DNA of 8,297 nt from positions 1 through 8,297 of the forward strand of contig DMLG01000122.1 of NCBI GenBank assembly GCA_003453455.1. The letters run 5' to 3'. Shown here one piece after another: positions 6,661-8,297 of this stretch (positions are counted from its first letter, which is position 1; each line of letters begins with the position of its first letter). A program made the position numbers and the translations under genes. The stretch is from Clostridiales bacterium. Lineage in GTDB: Bacteria > Bacillota > Clostridia > UBA1381. The notes beneath the pieces are model-generated. The model was not told the DNA's origin and did not search any database. It saw only the letters and a program-made list of their open reading frames with translations.

Positions 6661-7653
6661 ATGAAAAGAAAAAGAAAATCTTTTGTTTTTAAACTTGCTA
6701 TTGCAATTTTAATATTAGTTTTAGCAAACAACTTAATACACGCTTTAAAAAAGGGTGCTGTTTCCATTTCTATTCCCGAGGGTGCAAATTCTGTGCAAAT
6801 TTCGGAAGTTTTAAAGGAAAACGGACTAATAAAAAGCAAATCATATTTTCTTGCAAGGCTTTTTGTCTCCCCCTACCGCGGAAAACTCCGCTACGGAACA
6901 TTTAAGATTGACAAAAACGCTTCACTTAACAGCATATTTAAAACGCTTGCAAAAGATGGCGCAAAAAAGAACACAGTTTCGGTAACTATCCCCGAAGGAT
7001 ACTCAGTAGAAATGATTGAGGACAAACTTATAAGTCTCGGACTTTGCACAAAAGCCGAATTTGAGGCAGCGCTCTTAGAAAATTATGATTATGATTTTTT
7101 ATCAGCCATTCCGAATTCAAGGGATATAAAATATCGGCTTCAAGGCTTTTTATACCCCGAAACTTATGAATTTTACGCAGACGCAAGTGCAAAAACCATA
7201 ATTGATACTATGTTAAAGGAATTTGAAAAGCAAATTTTACCGCTTAATATTAAAAATAATACCCTCTTTGATATAGTTACAAAGGCATCTATGATAGAGC
7301 GAGAGGCAAAAATTGACAGTGAGCGCGCAATTATAGCAGGAGTTATCGAAAACCGCTTAAAGCAAAATATGCGCCTTCAAATTGACGCAACTGTTGCCTA
7401 TGCCGTATCAGACGGAAGATATGATAGAAGCAAAATATATTATAAGGACCTTGAAGCAAGCTCAAAATATAACACCTATAAGTATAAAGGACTTCCGGCA
7501 GGGCCTATATGCTGTCCAGCAATAAAGTCGATTATTGCTGCAAAAAGTCCATTATTGCACAAGTATCTTTATTATCACACCGATACCGTAAAAAATGACG
7601 GCTCGCACATATTCACCGAAACCTTTTCCCAGCACACTTCAACTGCAAAGTAA
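6661..7653 (+). CDS. mltG: Endolytic peptidoglycan transglycosylase MltG (YceG-like)
   Basis: Membrane-anchored lytic transglycosylase that cleaves nascent glycan strands and so limits their length during cell-wall synthesis. The 330-residue protein has a basic cytoplasmic N-terminus (MKRKRK), one membrane helix (about 9-29), a LysM-like region (about 35-100) and the YceG catalytic domain. Visible motifs are LQGFLYPETYEF (160-171), SMIEREA with the probable catalytic glutamate E213 (equivalent to E. coli E218), ENRLKQNMRLQIDATV (230-245), GLPAGPICCPA (277-287) and the C-terminal GSHIF. I chose ATG 6661 over an in-frame ATG at 6637 that lies inside obg: the later start gives the normal basic N-terminus, follows TAGGA at a 6-nt distance, and leaves a 7-nt gap to the obg stop. 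GLPAGPICCPA has CPA where many homologues have NPG, a minor variation. A strong terminator lies 66 nt downstream. Confidence 0.95.
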   Translation: MKRKRKSFVFKLAIAILILVLANNLIHALKKGAVSISIPEGANSVQISEVLKENGLIKSKSYFLARLFVSPYRGKLRYGTFKIDKNASLNSIFKTLAKDGAKKNTVSVTIPEGYSVEMIEDKLISLGLCTKAEFEAALLENYDYDFLSAIPNSRDIKYRLQGFLYPETYEFYADASAKTIIDTMLKEFEKQILPLNIKNNTLFDIVTKASMIEREAKIDSERAIIAGVIENRLKQNMRLQIDATVAYAVSDGRYDRSKIYYKDLEASSKYNTYKYKGLPAGPICCPAIKSIIAAKSPLLHKYLYYHTDTVKNDGSHIFTETFSQHTSTAK

Positions 7654-7719
7654 ATATCCCCTGTAAAAGGTAAGTGGTGATAAGGAAGTATCAATTTATT
7701 ACCGACTGGCAGAGTGTAG

Positions 7720-7766
7720 AAAAAGCAAGCATATTTCCTTTTATAATGGGTATGCTTGCTTTTTTT
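7720..7766 (+). terminator. Rho-independent terminator of obg-mltG
   Basis: A perfect 14-bp inverted repeat: AAAAAGCAAGCATA (7720-7733) pairs with TATGCTTGCTTTTT (7751-7764) across a 17-nt loop, ending in a run of seven T (7760-7766). It is 66 nt past the mltG stop. The A-run on the left arm would give a T-run on the other strand, so it may also stop readthrough from the aldo/keto reductase side. Confidence 0.87.
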
Positions 7767-7905
7767 GCCGTTTTTATATTCAAAAGCGGAAAGGATTTTC
7801 TCTGTAAGAGCCGTTTTCGGTATAGCCTTTATGATTTTCACATCTGAAAACGCAAGGGCATTTATACGAAAATAAACAAGGCAAAATCAACACTTTTTCA
7901 CGCAT

Positions 7906-7942
7906 AATAAAAATCCATGTGCATAGCACGTGGATTTTTATT
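7906..7942 (-). terminator. Hairpin terminator of the aldo/keto reductase gene
   Basis: A 17-bp inverted repeat: AATAAAAATCCATGTGC (7906-7922) pairs with GCACGTGGATTTTTATT (7926-7942), with a 3-nt loop and a single wobble pair. It begins 4 nt after the minus-strand stop codon at 7947. The TTTTTATT tail lies inside the stem on either strand, so it could work in both directions. Placement directly after the stop favours termination of the leftward gene. Confidence 0.78.
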
Positions 7943-7946
7943 AAAG

Positions 7947-8297
7947 TTATACTCTTTCAAACTGTGGTTTCCAGCCTGCAAACTGTTTAAGCTGCTCTTC
8001 TGTGCGGTGATAGTAACGCTCATTTTTATCGAGCTTTGCGATTTCTGCCATTTCCTCATCAGTCAGTGTAAAATCCAGAATATCAAGATTGTCTTTGATA
8101 TGATCTACATTCTTACTGCCGGGGATAACGACAAATCCCATTTGTGTATGCCAGCGTAATATTATCTGCGCGGGAGTTTTATCATACTTCTTTGCAAGAT
8201 CGGCGAAAATATCTTCTTCCAGAAGTGACTTATCACCGTGACCGAGAGGATACCAGCTCATCAGTTTTATGTCGTATTTATCAAGCGTTTTACGAAG
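7947..8297 (-). CDS. Aldo/keto reductase, C-terminal part (5' end outside window)
   Basis: NADPH-dependent aldo/keto reductase, a cytosolic TIM-barrel enzyme family that reduces carbonyl compounds. The frame is open to the right edge, so 116 C-terminal residues of a protein usually about 270-285 long are present. An internal ATG at 8261 is not the start, because the codons before it continue the barrel strand (DKYDIKLMSWYPLGHGD). Visible features are the YPLGHGD loop (residues 16-22 of the fragment), the helix TPAQIILRWH (41-50) and the cofactor-phosphate-binding segment VIPGSKNVDHIKDN (57-70), followed by the usual FTLTDEEMAEIAKLD. The catalytic Asp/Tyr/Lys/His set lies upstream and cannot be checked. 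The substrate is unknown. It converges on mltG and shares no operon with the other genes here. Confidence 0.93.
   Translation of the reverse strand, partial: LRKTLDKYDIKLMSWYPLGHGDKSLLEEDIFADLAKKYDKTPAQIILRWHTQMGFVVIPGSKNVDHIKDNLDILDFTLTDEEMAEIAKLDKNERYYHRTEEQLKQFAGWKPQFERV

Noticed and set aside
7575..7841. 88-codon minus-strand frame overlapping the mltG end and its terminator
   Set aside because: It is antisense to the conserved MltG C-terminus and crosses the terminator hairpin; it has no recognisable domain.

Overview
The window looks like ordinary chromosome from a low-GC, anaerobic, endospore-forming Firmicute, most likely a clostridial lineage. The spore germination protease (gpr) and the mother-cell sigma factor sigK show sporulation. 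An FprA-type flavodiiron protein points to an anaerobe coping with O2 or NO. Strong AGGAGG-type ribosome binding sites and A/T-rich spacers fit the same picture. I see no tRNA, rRNA, CRISPR array, insertion sequence or phage gene. Both end genes run off the window.

Layout. Positions 1-5241 are a leftward (minus-strand) series, given here in order of transcription: sigK (5241-4561), gpr (4514-3579), then a near-consensus vegetative promoter overlapping the gpr stop codon. That promoter drives yfmF (3516-2239), yfmH (2255-963) and the flavodiiron protein gene (959 to beyond the left edge). The last three are tightly packed: a 17-nt overlap, then a 3-nt gap. A 131-nt divergent spacer (5242-5372) separates sigK from the rightward pair obg (5373-6653) and mltG (6661-7653). 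Their operon ends at a strong hairpin terminator at 7720-7766. From the right edge, the 3' part of an aldo/keto reductase gene (8297-7947) converges on mltG and has its own hairpin just past its stop codon (7906-7942).

How the genes fit together. sigK and gpr are both sporulation genes but are known in Bacillus to act in different compartments: sigma-K in the mother cell, GPR made in the forespore. gpr therefore probably has its own promoter. YfmF and YfmH form a matched pair of M16-type proteins, one with the zinc-protease motif and one without, of the kind linked to EF-P modification in Bacillus. The flavodiiron protein carries a full set of diiron ligands. Obg (ribosome-assembly GTPase) and MltG (terminator of peptidoglycan glycan strands) are growth functions transcribed away from the sporulation block.

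No previously undescribed system is evident. The observations most worth a second look are the promoter placed over the gpr stop codon, the compressed divergent sigK/obg control region, the very short GPR propeptide, an uninterrupted sigK with a hydrophobic pro-sequence, the yfmF-yfmH-flavodiiron linkage, and a doubtful small reading frame under the mltG terminator.
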